A DNA stretch of 64,000 nt from Halonatronomonas betaini (GTDB lineage Bacteria > Bacillota > Halanaerobiia > Halanaerobiales > Halarsenatibacteraceae), in the NCBI RefSeq assembly GCF_015666175.1, contig NZ_JADPIE010000004.1, forward strand, positions 136,118 to 200,117. Direction: 5' to 3'. The position numbers and the translations under genes are program-made. The notes beneath the pieces are model-generated. The model was given only the letters and a program-made list of their open reading frames with translations. It was not told where the DNA came from and did not search any database. This document shows positions 24,297 to 33,171 of this stretch, piece by piece (position 1 is the first letter of the stretch; each line of letters begins with the position of its first letter).

Positions 24297-25160
24297 TTAT
24301 AATTCTAAATCAACAAAATCTCTAGGATCTAAAAATACACGATTATAGGATATCGACCAGTGGAGATGGGGGCCTGTTGAAAAGCCTGTCGAACCAACAG
24401 CACCAATTTCCTGGCCCTGTTTAACAGATTCACCTTCTTCAACAGACAACTCACTTAAATGTAAATATGATGAATAAATATTCCAGCCATGATCAATTAT
24501 TATTGTTTTGCCAGTTACAAGTAGATTAGCTGCCAGGGTAACCCTGCCAGTATTACTGGCTATAACCGGTGTGCCTGTAGGTGCTGCTATATCTATACCA
24601 TTATGTCTATTAGCCAGTTCATTATTATGATACCTGGTTGCCCCAAAATCTGTTGTTAAGCGTCCTTCCAGAGGCCAGATAAAACTGTCAGACCAGAGCC
24701 GGTCTGGATGGCTATCAGCTCTAGCTGCCTGAACCATTTCCTGATCCCTGGCTCTCCTTGCCTGATTCTCAGGATCTGTTGGCCTCACAGTTTCTTCCTG
24801 CTCGTCATCAATAGTTAAGTAACTTTTATCAAAATCGGCATCTTTTATTTTAACATTCTCTTTAAGCCAGGTTCTTCCCTGGTTATCAACAATAGTAGCG
24901 GTATATTCACCTGGAGACCACCAGTAAGAGATAGGCACAATGCTTATACCACGGTCACTATCAGCCCTGATCGGAAAACTTTCATTATTTAAAATGACTT
25001 CACCATCTATCAGGTCAGCATTGGTTTTTACAGTTATAAAACTACCGACTTCAGGCTCCAGTGTATTAAATGAAATATCAGCAGTAAAACCTGATTGAGT
25101 TAAAAAAACTAATGTAATTAAAATAAAAATTATTATATCTGGCGATCTTTTTTTAGTCAT
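24297..25160 (-). CDS. Exported M23 (LytM-type) peptidase
   Basis: 287 residues with an N-terminal signal or anchor helix (IIIFILITLVFLTQSGFTA). Residues about 25-110 form a beta-rich domain. About 165-285 is an M23 zinc endopeptidase: HNGIDIAAP (first His and Asp), and HLHW near the C-terminus (catalytic and ligand His). These enzymes cut peptidoglycan cross-bridges; all zinc ligands appear present. The SD AAGGGA precedes the ATG at 25160. It is divergent from the YbjQ-family gene. Confidence 0.85.
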   Translation of the reverse strand: MTKKRSPDIIIFILITLVFLTQSGFTADISFNTLEPEVGSFITVKTNADLIDGEVILNNESFPIRADSDRGISIVPISYWWSPGEYTATIVDNQGRTWLKENVKIKDADFDKSYLTIDDEQEETVRPTDPENQARRARDQEMVQAARADSHPDRLWSDSFIWPLEGRLTTDFGATRYHNNELANRHNGIDIAAPTGTPVIASNTGRVTLAANLLVTGKTIIIDHGWNIYSSYLHLSELSVEEGESVKQGQEIGAVGSTGFSTGPHLHWSISYNRVFLDPRDFVDLEL

Positions 25161-25264
25161 AATATCTATCCCTTCAATTTAGTTATTTGTTTTATTAAGA
25201 TTTGATGCTATAATTATATTGTAACAGGATAATTGATATTTACAAGTAAATAGGAGGGGAAATC

Positions 25265-25567
25265 ATGTTATTATCAACTACTGATTTAAAAAGAGAATAT
25301 GAGACTTTAGGCCTTGTTAGAGGCAGTGAAATGAAAGCCGTTCATCTTGGCAAAGATGTGACTGCTGGTATTAGAAAGATTTTTGGTGGAGATGTTAAGG
25401 AGTATTCTGATCTATTAAAAGAGGCCAGAGATCAGGCCCTAGAAGAGATGAAAGCTGATGCCGAACAGTTAGGAGCAGATGCAGTAATTGGTGTTAGATT
25501 TGCAACCTCAACTATTACTTCTGGTGCTGCAGAGATTGTGGCCTATGGCACTGCCATTAAGTTTTAG
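25265..25567 (+). CDS. YbjQ/UPF0145 family protein
   Basis: 100 residues, a typical length for the family. It has the conserved pattern EYETLGLVRG, a helical middle with ARDQALEEM, and GADAVIGVRFATS ending in YGTAIKF. The family forms a pentameric, dodecin-like fold and is often labelled heavy-metal binding on weak evidence. ATG 25265 follows AGGAGGGG. The next gene starts 9 bases after the stop. Confidence 0.85.
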   Translation: MLLSTTDLKREYETLGLVRGSEMKAVHLGKDVTAGIRKIFGGDVKEYSDLLKEARDQALEEMKADAEQLGADAVIGVRFATSTITSGAAEIVAYGTAIKF

Positions 25568-25576
25568 GTGATATAA

Positions 25577-26095
25577 TTGGTTTTAATAAATTTATTTGTT
25601 GCCTTTTTCAGGGTAGGAGCATTAAGCATTGGCGGAGGCTATGTATTATATCCATTAATAGAAAGAGAAGTCGTTAATAATTATCAATGGATGACAGGGG
25701 ATGAGTTTGTAGAATTCACTGGAATAATTCAGGGGATTCCAGGTGCCATTTCAATCAAATTTGCGACCTTAACAGGTTATAGAGTGGCAGGGATTCCAGG
25801 GATGATAGTGGCTAATCTTGGAGTTATTTTGCCGCCGGCAATAATTATAATCCTTTTAATTTCTTTAATGGCTCAGCTGCAGGACTCGCCAAACTTTGCA
25901 TCCTTTTTAAAAGCAGTTGGCTTTGCTACAGCCGGTTTAATAGCTTATTTCCTGTATACATCTTCAGCTGCACTATCCTGGAACATATCAGGTTTTATAA
26001 TAGCAGGTTTAGTATTTCTTATATTATTATTAACTAATTTACATCCTGGCCTTTTGATTTTACTGGTAGGTATATTAGGTATATTTATATTTTAA
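25577..26095 (+). CDS. Single-domain CHR (chromate transporter family) protein
   Basis: 172 residues, one CHR domain with about five to six membrane helices. Motifs are FFRVGALSIGGGYVLYPL at the N-terminus, EFVEFTGIIQGIPGAISIKFA, and TGYRVAGIPGM followed by GVILPP. Short CHR proteins normally occur as adjacent homologous pairs; here only one half is found, since the next gene is an unrelated peptidase-like protein on the other strand. TTG 25577 follows TTAGGTGA, which overlaps the ybjQ stop. The substrate could be chromate, sulfate or another anion. Confidence 0.8.
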   Translation: MVLINLFVAFFRVGALSIGGGYVLYPLIEREVVNNYQWMTGDEFVEFTGIIQGIPGAISIKFATLTGYRVAGIPGMIVANLGVILPPAIIIILLISLMAQLQDSPNFASFLKAVGFATAGLIAYFLYTSSAALSWNISGFIIAGLVFLILLLTNLHPGLLILLVGILGIFIF

Positions 26096-26098
26096 AAA

Positions 26099-26118
26099 AA
26101 GCCCCGGTGAAGGGGCTT
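26099..26118. terminator. Bidirectional terminator
   Basis: AAGCCCC (26099-26105) pairs with GGGGCTT (26112-26118). An A-run on the left and TTAAATTT on the right suit both the CHR gene (+) and the C39-like gene (-). Confidence 0.85.
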
Positions 26119-26122
26119 AAAT

Positions 26123-26776
26123 TTATGCTGATTTGTCTGTCTGGATCTCTTCAACTGTTATAAATAATTGAGAAAAAATCGGTAATCTATTCTCCCAGAT
26201 ACTTAAGAATCTATCAGTCGATAAAGTTTTGTTACCAGGCTTTTCCCGGGCTACCATCGATGGACCAGTCTCAGGGTCATAGAAATACATCTCATTGTCA
26301 TCTTCACTATATCCGACTAAGACCATATAATGTTGCCATTTCAAACCTTCACCCACCAGGACAATTACAGGTATTTCTTGAGAGGAGAAATATTTTAGCT
26401 CATCTAAACCACCAGTTCTGGCAGAGGCATTTAAATTGTTATCTCTAAAGTGTGAGATTAATCTATGAGGTGGAACGCCTATATCAAAGGGCAGTCTGTA
26501 TGCAATTTCTCGATAAATCTGAGTTCCAGTTGCAGGTTGGCCATAATATCTACGAATAAATGCTGCTGCATAACCTGAACACATATTATAACCCTGCTTA
26601 TCAAAACTTGTAGTTTCTAGATCTAAATTAAGACTAAAATTGATAGGATTAAATGGGTCTGCAGATAACCTGGTTTCAGTTGGCAATAAATGATCTATAG
26701 AAATTAATGGAGTTGTAAAAGTTCCAATAAATATGATTGCAATCACTAGAGGTATTGCTGTTAGATATTTTAACAT
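26123..26776 (-). CDS. Exported C39-like peptidase family protein
   Basis: 217 residues with a membrane or signal segment at residues 5-25. The rest matches the C39-like (peptidase_C39_2) papain fold: NMCSGYAAAF holds the candidate catalytic Cys, WQHYMVLVGY the His, and YFYDPETG the Asp. It could be a secreted cysteine peptidase or amidase, or an inactive binding protein. It is alone between two terminatorless gaps on its own strand, and the bidirectional terminator lies just past its stop. The SD AAGGGAGATGG precedes ATG 26776. Confidence 0.7.
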   Translation of the reverse strand: MLKYLTAIPLVIAIIFIGTFTTPLISIDHLLPTETRLSADPFNPINFSLNLDLETTSFDKQGYNMCSGYAAAFIRRYYGQPATGTQIYREIAYRLPFDIGVPPHRLISHFRDNNLNASARTGGLDELKYFSSQEIPVIVLVGEGLKWQHYMVLVGYSEDDNEMYFYDPETGPSMVAREKPGNKTLSTDRFLSIWENRLPIFSQLFITVEEIQTDKSA

Positions 26777-26896
26777 ATAGCCATCTCCCTTTTGTGAAGT
26801 TTTATCAAAATATATTCACAAAACTATCACATTTACTGTTTCAATTATACCTTATTTTTTTGTAAATGGCAAGAGAATAGCTCTTAATGATATGAA

Positions 26897-28330
26897 TTAC
26901 TTAAATAAATTTTGTAAATTAATAATCTGTTTTTTGACCTGCTCAGGAGCAGGGCCACCTGGAATATTTTTTCTTCTGACAGCATTATTTAAGTCTAACC
27001 AGCTATAGATTTCCTGATCAATCATAATATTATAATTTTCGCTCTGATTTTTATTATTCTGGCTGGATTTTATAACTTGATCCAGGATTTCTTGGAATTT
27101 TTCAATTTTAATTTCAGAGAGCTGGCAGTCATTCTTTATTCCATAATTTACTGTCTTACCGGAAACCTGATGGGCAAGTCTAAAGGGCAGGCCTTTATCG
27201 GCTAAATAATCAGCAAGTTCAGTGGCATTTAAATATCCACTATAGGTTGCCTTCTCAAGATTTTCTCTATTAAAAGAGATAGATTCTAAAAAATTAGGGA
27301 GGATATTTAGAATTTCTTTTAAATTATCAACAGTATCAAATAGGCCCTCTTTATCCTCCTGTAAATCCTTATTATAGGCTAATGGTAAACCCTTTAAAGT
27401 TGTTGCAAGGGCAGTATGGTTGCCTAAAATTCTACCTGATTTTCCCCGGATAAGCTCAGCAACATCTGGATTTTTCTTCTGTGGCATAATGCTACTTCCT
27501 GTTGACATTTCATCACTTATTTCAATGAAATTATAATTTGGGCTATTCCAGACAATTATTTCTTCAGCCAGGCTGCTGAGATGGAGTATTATATTAACAG
27601 CTGAGCTGTGAAAATCAAGAATAAAATCCCGGTCACTAACAGTATCCAGAGAGTTTTCTGTTATTCCTGAAAAACCTAGTTCCTCTGCCACCATCTCTCT
27701 ATCCAGAGAAAAACTACTGCCAGCCAGAGCTCCGGTGCCAAGTGGGGAGAGGTTGTGTCTATTATAGATATCAGCTAATTTATCATAATCCCGTTTTAAT
27801 TTCCAGGCATAAGCCATTAGATGATGACCTAAAGTAACTGGTTGAGCCGCCTGGAGGTGAGTATAGCCAGGCATTAAAGTTTCAACTTCCTGTTCAGAAA
27901 TTTTAGCCAGGGTGATAATTGATTTTTTTAAAAGATCCTGAAGAATTTTTATCTGATCCTTCAAATATAGCTTAATATCCAGAGCTACCTGATCATTTCT
28001 GCTTCTACCGGTATGCATTTTACCGGCTACTGAGCCTATTTCCTCAGTTAATAATTCTTCAACTAAACTGTGAATATCTTCGGCATCAAAATCAAGATAG
28101 GCATTATTTTTAATAGCGTCTTCGATCTGATTTTCAACTATCGCCAGGCCATTTAAAATTTTATCTTTATCCTCTTCAGCGATTATATTTCTGGCTGCAA
28201 GCATTTTTACATGGGCCCTGCTGCCTGCAATATCATATTTATATAATTTAATATCAAAGGGTAGTGAAGAATTAAAGCTATTTAATTTACTGTCCTGTTC
28301 CCCCTTGAAATTTCCGCCCCAGAGTTTCAT
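26897..28330 (-). CDS. argH: Argininosuccinate lyase
   Basis: 477 residues. It splits argininosuccinate into arginine and fumarate, the last step of arginine synthesis. It begins KLWGGNF and contains HTGRSRNDQ and the fumarase-superfamily signature GSSIMPQKKNPD, whose flexible loop holds the catalytic Ser. The start codon overlaps the argG stop (ATGA), giving an argG-argH operon. Both genes lie behind the Arg T-box at 29738-30005. It is slightly longer than usual at the C-terminus. Confidence 0.95.
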   Translation of the reverse strand: MKLWGGNFKGEQDSKLNSFNSSLPFDIKLYKYDIAGSRAHVKMLAARNIIAEEDKDKILNGLAIVENQIEDAIKNNAYLDFDAEDIHSLVEELLTEEIGSVAGKMHTGRSRNDQVALDIKLYLKDQIKILQDLLKKSIITLAKISEQEVETLMPGYTHLQAAQPVTLGHHLMAYAWKLKRDYDKLADIYNRHNLSPLGTGALAGSSFSLDREMVAEELGFSGITENSLDTVSDRDFILDFHSSAVNIILHLSSLAEEIIVWNSPNYNFIEISDEMSTGSSIMPQKKNPDVAELIRGKSGRILGNHTALATTLKGLPLAYNKDLQEDKEGLFDTVDNLKEILNILPNFLESISFNRENLEKATYSGYLNATELADYLADKGLPFRLAHQVSGKTVNYGIKNDCQLSEIKIEKFQEILDQVIKSSQNNKNQSENYNIMIDQEIYSWLDLNNAVRRKNIPGGPAPEQVKKQIINLQNLFK

Positions 28331-29583
28331 ATTATCTGCCTCTTATTTATCTTATTTTCATCTTCTATATTATTATCTTCTCCTGTTGAATTTTTAGCTT
28401 TGCCGGCAGTCTTTAATGGCAGTGACCAGAGCTTGATAAAACCAGCTGCTGCATCGTGATCAAAACTATCACTCTTATCATAGGTGGCAAGGCCGTTGTC
28501 ATAGAGGGAATTATTAGACTTTCTGCCAACAACTTTGGCCTGGCCTTTATATAATTTTATCTTAACTTCTCCATTGATTTTATCCTTAAAGCTATTAAAG
28601 AATGACTGCATGGCCTGTCTTAATTCAGAGAACCAGAGGCCATAATAGACTGTCTCGCTATATTTAGGCATTAAAGTTTCTTTAAAATGCATTGTTTCCC
28701 TCTGAAGGACCAGGGCTGATAAATCCTGATGGGCCTGCATAAGAATAGAGGCAGCTGGAGCTTCATAGATTTCTCTGGATTTAATGCCGACCAGTCTATT
28801 TTCAACCATATCAATTCTGCCTACTCCATAATTTGCTCCAATCTTATTTAACTTTTCAACCAGTTCAATCGGTTTTAATGTCTGGCCGTTAAGTGTTACA
28901 GGCACTCCTGACTTAAAACCTAAAGTCAGATAGATTGCTTTATCTGGAGTATTTTCAATGTCATTTGTCCACTGATAGGCATCAGAGGGTGGCTCTAACC
29001 ATGGGTCTTCCAGCTGTCCACATTCAACACTTATTCCCCAGATATTCTCATCAATACTATATGGAGACGAACTTGTAGCCTTTACAGGGATATCATGTTT
29101 TTTAGCATATTCAATTTCTGTATCTCTAGTTGTAAAGCCCCAGTCTCTCAAAGGAGCTATAACTTCTAATTCTGGGTTTAAAGCCGCAAAGGCAGTCTCA
29201 AACCTGACCTGATCATTACCTTTGCCGGTGCAGCCATGGGCGACGGCATCTGCGCCAACAGCTTCGGCAGCTGCAACCATTTTTTTGGCGATTAAAGGCC
29301 TGGCCAGGGCTGTAGCCATCGGATATTTGCCTTCATAGACAGCACCTACCTGGAGTGCCGGGAAGACATATTCATTGATAAACTCAGATTTTAAATCTTC
29401 AATTATTACCTGACTGGCTCCTGTTGCTAATGCCTTTTCTTTTAATTCCTTTTTATTTAAACCCTGCTGTCCTAAGTCTGCTGTATAAGTTATAATTTCT
29501 GCGTCATATTTCTCCTGTAACCATTTAATTGCGACTGATGTATCTAGACCACCTGAATATGCTAAAACTATTTTATTAATCAT
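28327..29583 (-). CDS. argG: Argininosuccinate synthase
   Basis: 418 residues. It condenses citrulline and aspartate with ATP. The N-terminal AYSGGLDTSVAIKWL is the PP-loop; GCTGKGNDQVRFE and the citrulline/aspartate-binding segments follow. The last ~20 residues (SLPLKTAGKAKNSTGEDN and beyond) extend past the usual ~400-residue end. ATG 29583 follows TAGGAGGA. It is controlled by the upstream T-box and preceded by a 29-codon Arg-rich ORF ending 26 bases before it. Confidence 0.95.
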   Translation of the reverse strand: MINKIVLAYSGGLDTSVAIKWLQEKYDAEIITYTADLGQQGLNKKELKEKALATGASQVIIEDLKSEFINEYVFPALQVGAVYEGKYPMATALARPLIAKKMVAAAEAVGADAVAHGCTGKGNDQVRFETAFAALNPELEVIAPLRDWGFTTRDTEIEYAKKHDIPVKATSSSPYSIDENIWGISVECGQLEDPWLEPPSDAYQWTNDIENTPDKAIYLTLGFKSGVPVTLNGQTLKPIELVEKLNKIGANYGVGRIDMVENRLVGIKSREIYEAPAASILMQAHQDLSALVLQRETMHFKETLMPKYSETVYYGLWFSELRQAMQSFFNSFKDKINGEVKIKLYKGQAKVVGRKSNNSLYDNGLATYDKSDSFDHDAAAGFIKLWSLPLKTAGKAKNSTGEDNNIEDENKINKRQII

Positions 29584-29609
29584 TATTTATTCCTCCTAAA
29601 ATTTTTTAG

Positions 29610-29699
29610 TCAATCTTTATTTTCTGCGATAATGTACTTATCAATGATTTCATTCTTTTCAGTTAGTCTATATCGTCGCCTGTTAGTTTTTAAGTTCAT
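29610..29699 (-). CDS. 29-residue Arg-rich ORF (possible leader peptide) before argG
   Basis: ATG (29699) to TGA (29610), preceded by AAAGGAGAGG with 5 bases of spacing. Residues 6-11 read NRRRYR, using AGG, CGA, CGA and AGA, so four Arg codons fall within five residues. The remainder is charged (TEKNEIIDKYIIAENKD). It lies after the T-box terminator and ends 26 bases before argG. No hairpin separates it from argG, so classical attenuation is not supported. It could couple translation to argG or be a small protein. The ORF and SD are seen; function is inference. Confidence 0.5.
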   Translation of the reverse strand: MNLKTNRRRYRLTEKNEIIDKYIIAENKD

Positions 29700-29737
29700 C
29701 TTAACCTCTCCTTTAAAATTAAAATTTTATAAAACTA

Positions 29738-30005
29738 AAAAATCCCCGTCTCAGCCAGCTGTTGCTAGCAAGAGACGGGGATATAATATCACCGTGGTAC
29801 CACTCTAGTTGACGGTCATCTGGTTATTGCCAGATAACGATCCACTCTACTCTGTAACGCCGGTAAGCGATTTCAGCTATAAGCAGTTAGCTTTGACTGA
29901 AATATCTCACAGGTGCGGTTCAATCTAAATAGTTTCCCTGGCTTCCACCAACCCAGTTCGCTTTATCCACTATTTTAGACCTACTCTCCTGATCAACGAT
30001 TTTTG
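29738..30005 (-). promoter_or_regulatory. T-box leader with Arg (CGC) specifier, argGH
   Basis: On the minus strand, AGTA in stem I, GAAC followed by the specifier CGC (29915-29917) and ACC, the T-box AGAGTGGTACCACGG (29792-29806) and the terminator stem CCCCGTCTC/GAGACGGGG (29744-29752 and 29772-29780) are all present. Arginine starvation should raise argGH expression. Nearly all positions match the leader at 13925-14223. In the stem before the T-box, TCCAG/CTGGA there is TCTGG/CCAGA here, so pairing is kept by compensatory change. Confidence 0.92.
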
Positions 30006-30027
30006 CAAACTTATTTTATTGCTTTTT

Positions 30028-30056
30028 ATTATAACCTGTATTAAAATTAAATGCAA
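30028..30056 (-). promoter_or_regulatory. Promoter of the argGH T-box transcript
   Basis: On the minus strand TTGCAT (30056-30051), a 17-base spacer and TATAAT (30033-30028). It is placed relative to stem I just like the promoter at 13889-13917, and has a related -35 (TTGCAW). Confidence 0.75.
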
Positions 30057-30083
30057 GCTTTATTTTTAATTTTTCACTTTAAT

Positions 30084-30112
30084 TTGTCGAAGAGATGAAT
30101 TCACTGTATAAT
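30084..30112 (+). promoter_or_regulatory. Promoter of thrBC
   Basis: TTGTCG (30084-30089), a 17-base spacer and TATAAT (30107-30112), about 50 bases before thrB and divergent from the argG promoter. Confidence 0.65.
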
Positions 30113-30161
30113 AGGTATTAGTGGATTATAGTATTTATTATATAAAGGAGATATGATTTTT

Positions 30162-31094
30162 ATGAATTACTTAGAAGTTAAAGTGCCTGTAACTTCAGCA
30201 AATTTAGGGCCAGGCTATGATACATTAGGGATGGCTCTCCAGATTTATTACAGGTTTAAATTTGAAAAGATCGATGGTGAAATATTAGAAATTAATTTAA
30301 AAATTTCAGGAGATAAGAACTATGATCTCCAGGATGATTTGATTAAAAGAACTTTAAACTATCTGGAAAACAAAATTGATAGAGGCTTTAAGGGCCTTAA
30401 GATCACAGAAGAATTACCCTTTTTAGCCGGTAAAGGGCTTGGAAGTAGCGCAGCAGCAATTATCGGGACCCTTGTTGGCTTAAATAGTTTATATGAATTA
30501 GGTTTATCCCAGGGTGATATTTTAAGTATGGCCTATGAGATTGAGGGTCATCCAGATAATATCACTCCGGCCCTTTTTGGTGGCTTGAATATAACTGCTG
30601 TAGGCGATAGGATTTATCGGGAAAAACTCCATCCCCACCCGGATCTCTCATTAATTCTAGCAGTTCCTGATTATATGGCCAATACTGAGGAACAGAGAAG
30701 GTTGCTGCCTTCCAGGATTAAAATGAAAGATATTACATATAATCAGAGTAGAACAGCTCTATTGCCATTTGCACTGGCAAGTGGCAACTGGGAGATGTTA
30801 CAGGAGTTATTAAATGACAGAATCCATCAGCCATACAGACTGGCTGAAACACCGGCCTGGAATCAGCTTGTGGATCAGGCCAAAGCTGAGGGGGCAATTG
30901 GTGTTGTCTTAAGTGGAGCAGGGCCATCAATTCTAGCATTTGCCCGGGATAGAGAGGAAGAGATAGCAGAAACAATCAGGAAAGTCTGGCTGGAATATGG
31001 TGTAAAGGCTAAAACAGTAATTACTGGAGCCGATATTTTAGGAGCTCAGGTTACAAACTTTAATTCAAAAAGGGAGGATAACGATGAGTGTTAA
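30162..31094 (+). CDS. thrB: Homoserine kinase
   Basis: 310 residues of the GHMP kinase family. It phosphorylates homoserine for threonine synthesis. The ATP-binding loop is [15 protein letters not shown]; the N-terminus [18 protein letters not shown] and the late [12 protein letters not shown] motif are typical. ATG 30162 gives the common MNYLEVKVP start and lies 11 bases after AAAGGAG; ATG 30153 is only 2 bases after it. It overlaps thrC by 11 bases. Homoserine dehydrogenase is not in the window. Confidence 0.93.
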   Translation: MNYLEVKVPVTSANLGPGYDTLGMALQIYYRFKFEKIDGEILEINLKISGDKNYDLQDDLIKRTLNYLENKIDRGFKGLKITEELPFLAGKGLGSSAAAIIGTLVGLNSLYELGLSQGDILSMAYEIEGHPDNITPALFGGLNITAVGDRIYREKLHPHPDLSLILAVPDYMANTEEQRRLLPSRIKMKDITYNQSRTALLPFALASGNWEMLQELLNDRIHQPYRLAETPAWNQLVDQAKAEGAIGVVLSGAGPSILAFARDREEEIAETIRKVWLEYGVKAKTVITGADILGAQVTNFNSKREDNDEC

Positions 31095-32172
31095 TAAAAA
31101 TTTATTGAATAATAACTGGCCAGGAGTAATTGAGGCCTATAGAGAATTTATGCCATTAAAAGCAGGGGCAGCTCCAATTACATTACAGGAGGGGAATACC
31201 CCGTTATTGCCTGTACCAGAACTGGCTAAGAAGTTTAATCTTGATATAGAGCTATATTTAAAGTATGACGGGGCCAATCCAACTGGCTCTTTTAAGGATA
31301 GAGGGATGACACTGGCTGTAAGTCAGGCAGCTGCTGAAGGCAGTAAGGCTATAATATGTGCCTCAACTGGTAATACATCGGCAGCAGCTGCAGCCTATGG
31401 GGCCAGGGCTGGGATTGAGACAATTGTTGTTGTTCCTGAAGGTAATATAGCATTAGGAAAGCTGGCCCAGGCTGCAATCCATGGGGCTAAAATAATCCAG
31501 ATTAAAGATAATTTTGATAAAGCACTGGAGCTGGTCAAAGAATTAACTGATAATTATCCTGTAACTTTAGTGAATTCCCTGAATCCATACAGGATTGAGG
31601 GACAGAAGTCAGCAGCCTTTGAGATTGTTGATGCTTTAAGTGCTGCCCCGGATATTCTGGCGATACCAGTTGGGAATGCCGGGAATATAACAGCTTACTG
31701 GCAGGGTTTTAATGAATATTTTGAGGCTGGCAGGATAAGAGAGAAGCCTGAGATGTGGGGCTTTGAGGCTGAAGGAGCAGCGGCAATTACATATGATAGA
31801 GTAATTGAAAAGCCTGAAACACTAGCAACTGCGATCAGAATAGGTAATCCAGCCAGCTGGGAGAAAGCAAAAAATGCTGCCAGAGAATCTGGTGGTCTAA
31901 TAAGCTCAGTAACTGATGCTGAAATATTAGAGGCTTATAAAGCTATCGCAGCAACTTCCGGGATCTTTTGTGAACCGGCCTCAGCAGCCTCTGTTGCCGG
32001 GTTGATTAAACAGGCCAGAAAAGGTGAATTGGCTAATGGGAGTAAAGTTGTAGCAGTTCTATCAGGTCATGGTCTGAAAGATCCTGAACTTGCTTTAGAG
32101 GAGATCAGTCCTCCAAAAGCAGTTGAGGCTGATCTAAATATTTTATTAAAAGAAGCAGGTATTTCAAAATAA
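31084..32172 (+). CDS. thrC: Threonine synthase
   Basis: 362 residues, PLP-dependent fold type II. It converts O-phosphohomoserine to threonine. [11 protein letters not shown] carries the PLP-binding Lys, [18 protein letters not shown] contacts the substrate phosphate, and [12 protein letters not shown] binds the cofactor phosphate. It has no N-terminal zinc ribbon, unlike the related gene at 59600. The SD GGGAGGA lies in the end of thrB. Confidence 0.93.
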   Translation: MSVNKNLLNNNWPGVIEAYREFMPLKAGAAPITLQEGNTPLLPVPELAKKFNLDIELYLKYDGANPTGSFKDRGMTLAVSQAAAEGSKAIICASTGNTSAAAAAYGARAGIETIVVVPEGNIALGKLAQAAIHGAKIIQIKDNFDKALELVKELTDNYPVTLVNSLNPYRIEGQKSAAFEIVDALSAAPDILAIPVGNAGNITAYWQGFNEYFEAGRIREKPEMWGFEAEGAAAITYDRVIEKPETLATAIRIGNPASWEKAKNAARESGGLISSVTDAEILEAYKAIAATSGIFCEPASAASVAGLIKQARKGELANGSKVVAVLSGHGLKDPELALEEISPPKAVEADLNILLKEAGISK

Positions 32173-32222
32173 ATTTAGAAGTAATATAGTACAAATATTT
32201 AAAAATAAGGGGGAGGGTTTAA

Positions 32223-33122
32223 TTGAAAAATTATAAATTATTTAGTTTTGTTTTAGTCTTAGTTGTCATCATTACTCTTTCAATGGCAGTCTCTGTTAAT
32301 GCTTCTGATAGAGTCTCAGCGATTGATTTAACGACTTACTTTGGCCGTATTCTTGATTCAGCGCCAACTCAGTTAATTAATGAGGCTCAGATCTGGTATG
32401 GCGAAAGGGAACTGGCTGATACAGAGTATGCAGATCTTCCAGTTTTATCGGCAGCAGCACCATTTAAAGCAGGTAGACTTGGCAGAAATGATTTTGCCTA
32501 TGTTGAGGCCGGTGATTTGAGCTGGGATGATTTAAATGAGATCTATATCTATCATGATAATGAAGTCAGGGGAGTCAAATTAAATGGAGTTCAGATTATT
32601 GACTGGTTAGAGCATGTTGGCAACCATTTTGAGCTGATTGATCCTGAGCTTGAAGAAGAACAGCATATTGTCAATTATGATCAGAATGCCTATAATCATG
32701 ATATTATTGAGGGTATTGAGTATCAGTATGATTTGACTAAACCAGTCGGTGAGAGGGTAGTATATGCCACTTATATGGGCGATGAGTTGAGTGAAGACCA
32801 TGAATTTATTGTGATTACCAATAATCACCGGGCAGATGGCGGTTTTCCCCATATGGATGGAGAATCAACTGTATATAGTTCTGATGACAGAAATCTTGAC
32901 ATTCTGATTGAATATGTTGAGGCCCATAGTCCAGTTGAACCAACTCCGTCTAATAACTGGAGTTTAAAACCTTTTGAAACTGCAAGCCCTTTAGTCTATC
33001 AATCCCATCCTGATGCAGTTGATTTTATTGAAAAGTATGAGATTCAAGGCCTGGAGTTAATTGAGACAACTCTTCGTGGCTGGGGAGTATTTGAAGTAGA
33101 TTTATTTGAGTTAAGTAATTAA
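32223..33122 (+). CDS. Exported stand-alone 5'-nucleotidase C-terminal domain protein
   Basis: 299 residues with a signal peptide (FSFVLVLVVIITLSMAVSVNA) without lipobox. The remainder aligns with the C-terminal half of the nucleotidase at 7411-9294: DSAPTQLINEAQIWYGE, then AAAPF, IIDWLEH, GIEYQYDLTKPVGER and NNHRADGGFP. It also shares the extra C-terminal module (HPDAVDFIEKY ... FEVDLFEL). The whole metallophosphoesterase domain is absent, although the gene has its own signal peptide and an SD before TTG 32223. It may bind nucleosides without hydrolysing phosphate. It appears intact, not decayed. Confidence 0.75.
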   Translation: MKNYKLFSFVLVLVVIITLSMAVSVNASDRVSAIDLTTYFGRILDSAPTQLINEAQIWYGERELADTEYADLPVLSAAAPFKAGRLGRNDFAYVEAGDLSWDDLNEIYIYHDNEVRGVKLNGVQIIDWLEHVGNHFELIDPELEEEQHIVNYDQNAYNHDIIEGIEYQYDLTKPVGERVVYATYMGDELSEDHEFIVITNNHRADGGFPHMDGESTVYSSDDRNLDILIEYVEAHSPVEPTPSNNWSLKPFETASPLVYQSHPDAVDFIEKYEIQGLELIETTLRGWGVFEVDLFELSN

Positions 33123-33171
33123 TTTATATTTTAATAGTAGCTTTATTTAATCATTACAGGAGGCCAAGTTA

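Noticed and set aside
29610-29699. Classical arginine attenuator formed by the Arg-rich ORF
   Set aside because: No terminator hairpin lies between this ORF and argG; only the ORF itself is supported.
32223-33122. Pseudogene of a full nucleotidase
   Set aside because: It has an intact signal peptide, SD and reading frame, and upstream DNA shows no trace of a metallophosphoesterase domain.
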